From DATLWR01 sp035576205 (GTDB lineage Bacteria; Pseudomonadota; Zetaproteobacteria; Mariprofundales; Mariprofundaceae): a stretch of 12,994 nucleotides of DNA. The DNA is taken from assembly GCA_035576205.1 (NCBI GenBank), contig DATLWR010000108.1, positions 1-12,994 on the forward strand, written 5' to 3'. A program made the position numbers and the translations under genes. The notes beneath the pieces were generated by a model, which saw only the letters and a list, made by a program, of their open reading frames with translations, had not been told where the DNA came from and searched no databases. The first letter of the stretch is position 1. Each line of letters begins with the position of its first letter. Below are positions 12,306 through 12,994 of this stretch, piece by piece.

Positions 12306-12994
12306 TTATTGGCACCATTTTTTGGCAGGCAAGCTTTTACTCACCTCATCACCACGCAAATCAACGCATCCCTTACAAGGGCAAGTTTTTAGAAACATAC
12401 AAACATCACGCTCTTTGTAAGGTCTAAAATCTTTATCAAGCTGAAACACATAAATCTTCGCAGAAACATTGGTCGGAGCAGCATAATTCTGCGCAACAAC
12501 ATAGGTTGCATCGGTCTTTTTCAATAAATTAAGTGAAGCAATTCCTTTAAAGTACCAACCCCATCTAACAAGAAGAGGATCGCCATATTTTTTTCGATAC
12601 CTTTCAAGCCAATAGTTATTGACATTGAACATTATTTTTTTGTCCGATCTTATTAAATCGTCGATTCTTATTTTTTGCGATTCATTTTCTGGTAAAACAT
12701 TCAATGAATCATTCATGGCACCGCCCATTGACCAAGAAGTCCTTATAACTTGGTCCATAATCCCATCGTTATTGATATCTACATCTGCTTGTTGAACCCA
12801 TCCATCATAACCACTATCTCCTCGGTCGATACTCTTTTGATCAACTTTGTGCCACGTTGCAAATTCACTGTGAGTATCGAATCTAGTTTTACCGTATTTC
12901 TTGATATCAGCATTGATAAGCTTACTAAGAGGAACACACACATTGTCATTATTGCTCTTATAAAGCCTATAGAAACCTGGCCGATCAGAATCAT
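12306..12994 (-). CDS. AT-rich partial gene: putative secreted protein with a calcium-loop-like motif and Cys-rich tail
   Basis: I do not recognise the family. The frame is open from the window edge to a TAA at 12306-12308, giving at least 229 residues; the start is outside. A GTG at 12939-12941 lies inside sensible coding sequence (the frame reads RLYKSNNDNVCVPLSK across it), so it is most likely an internal valine. Visible features are DVDINNDGIMDQV, a DxNxDGxxD pattern like EF-hand or FG-GAP calcium loops, then WYFKG and a beta-rich stretch. The C-terminal tail has five cysteines (CMFLKTCPCKGC, then one near the end in KKWCQ). The calcium loop and cysteines suggest a periplasmic or extracellular protein. 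Base and codon use are plainly AT-rich, unlike every other gene here, consistent with horizontal acquisition. It points towards ilvE, tail to tail. No function proposed. Confidence 0.7.
   Translation of the reverse strand, partial: DSDRPGFYRLYKSNNDNVCVPLSKLINADIKKYGKTRFDTHSEFATWHKVDQKSIDRGDSGYDGWVQQADVDINNDGIMDQVIRTSWSMGGAMNDSLNVLPENESQKIRIDDLIRSDKKIMFNVNNYWLERYRKKYGDPLLVRWGWYFKGIASLNLLKKTDATYVVAQNYAAPTNVSAKIYVFQLDKDFRPYKERDVCMFLKTCPCKGCVDLRGDEVSKSLPAKKWCQ

Overview
The window looks like a stretch of core chromosome from a GC-rich betaproteobacterium, most plausibly near Rhodocyclales. That placement is inferred from the gene set (zapD-yacG, mlaFEDC divergent from ilvE, a YceF-type Maf) and from the strong GC bias; it is not a database result. 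The last ~690 bases are strikingly AT-rich, carry an unrelated gene, and look acquired.

Layout. (1) 1-1232, + strand: a probable promoter, dihydrofolate reductase (folA) and a YjdF/DUF2238 membrane protein, the two genes overlapping by ATGA. (2) 3941 down to 1248, - strand: tRNA-Gly(CCC), then only 5 nt later a degenerate ABC-type ATPase, zapD, yacG, a small unknown membrane protein and a YceF-type maf. Every protein junction here overlaps by 1 or 8 nt, so this is a tightly coupled operon. It converges on the folA unit with a 15-bp gap. (3) 5201 down to 4000, - strand: dnaQ (proofreading exonuclease) and a low-molecular-weight protein tyrosine phosphatase, behind a near-consensus promoter whose predicted +1 is the A of the dnaQ ATG. 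(4) 11112 down to 5238, - strand: mlaF, mlaE, mlaD, mlaC and a 1025-aa AsmA/YhdP-like protein. Together they form a lipid-trafficking operon for the cell envelope, but mlaA and mlaB are not present in it. (5) 11232-12161, + strand: ilvE, divergent from mlaF, followed by a strong bidirectional terminator. (6) 12225-12994: a 13-bp perfect palindrome and then the 3' part of an AT-rich gene on the - strand that runs off the window edge.

How the genes fit together. MlaF (ATPase), MlaE (permease), MlaD (MCE ring) and MlaC (periplasmic carrier) form the inner-membrane and periplasmic part of the phospholipid transport system. The AsmA-like protein belongs to a superfamily of proposed bridge-type lipid carriers, so the operon joins a shuttle and a possible bridge. 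ZapD and YacG concern cell division and gyrase control, and Maf is a house-cleaning nucleotide pyrophosphatase.

I see no defence system, CRISPR array, insertion sequence or biosynthetic cluster. The more interesting signals are the likely leaderless dnaQ mRNA, the tRNA-ATPase junction with almost no untranslated leader, the ATPase with eroded catalytic motifs, the repeated ATG-NCT-GA overlaps, a possible leaderless mini-ORF before folA, the reduced mla operon with its AsmA-like gene, and the palindrome at the edge of the AT-rich segment.
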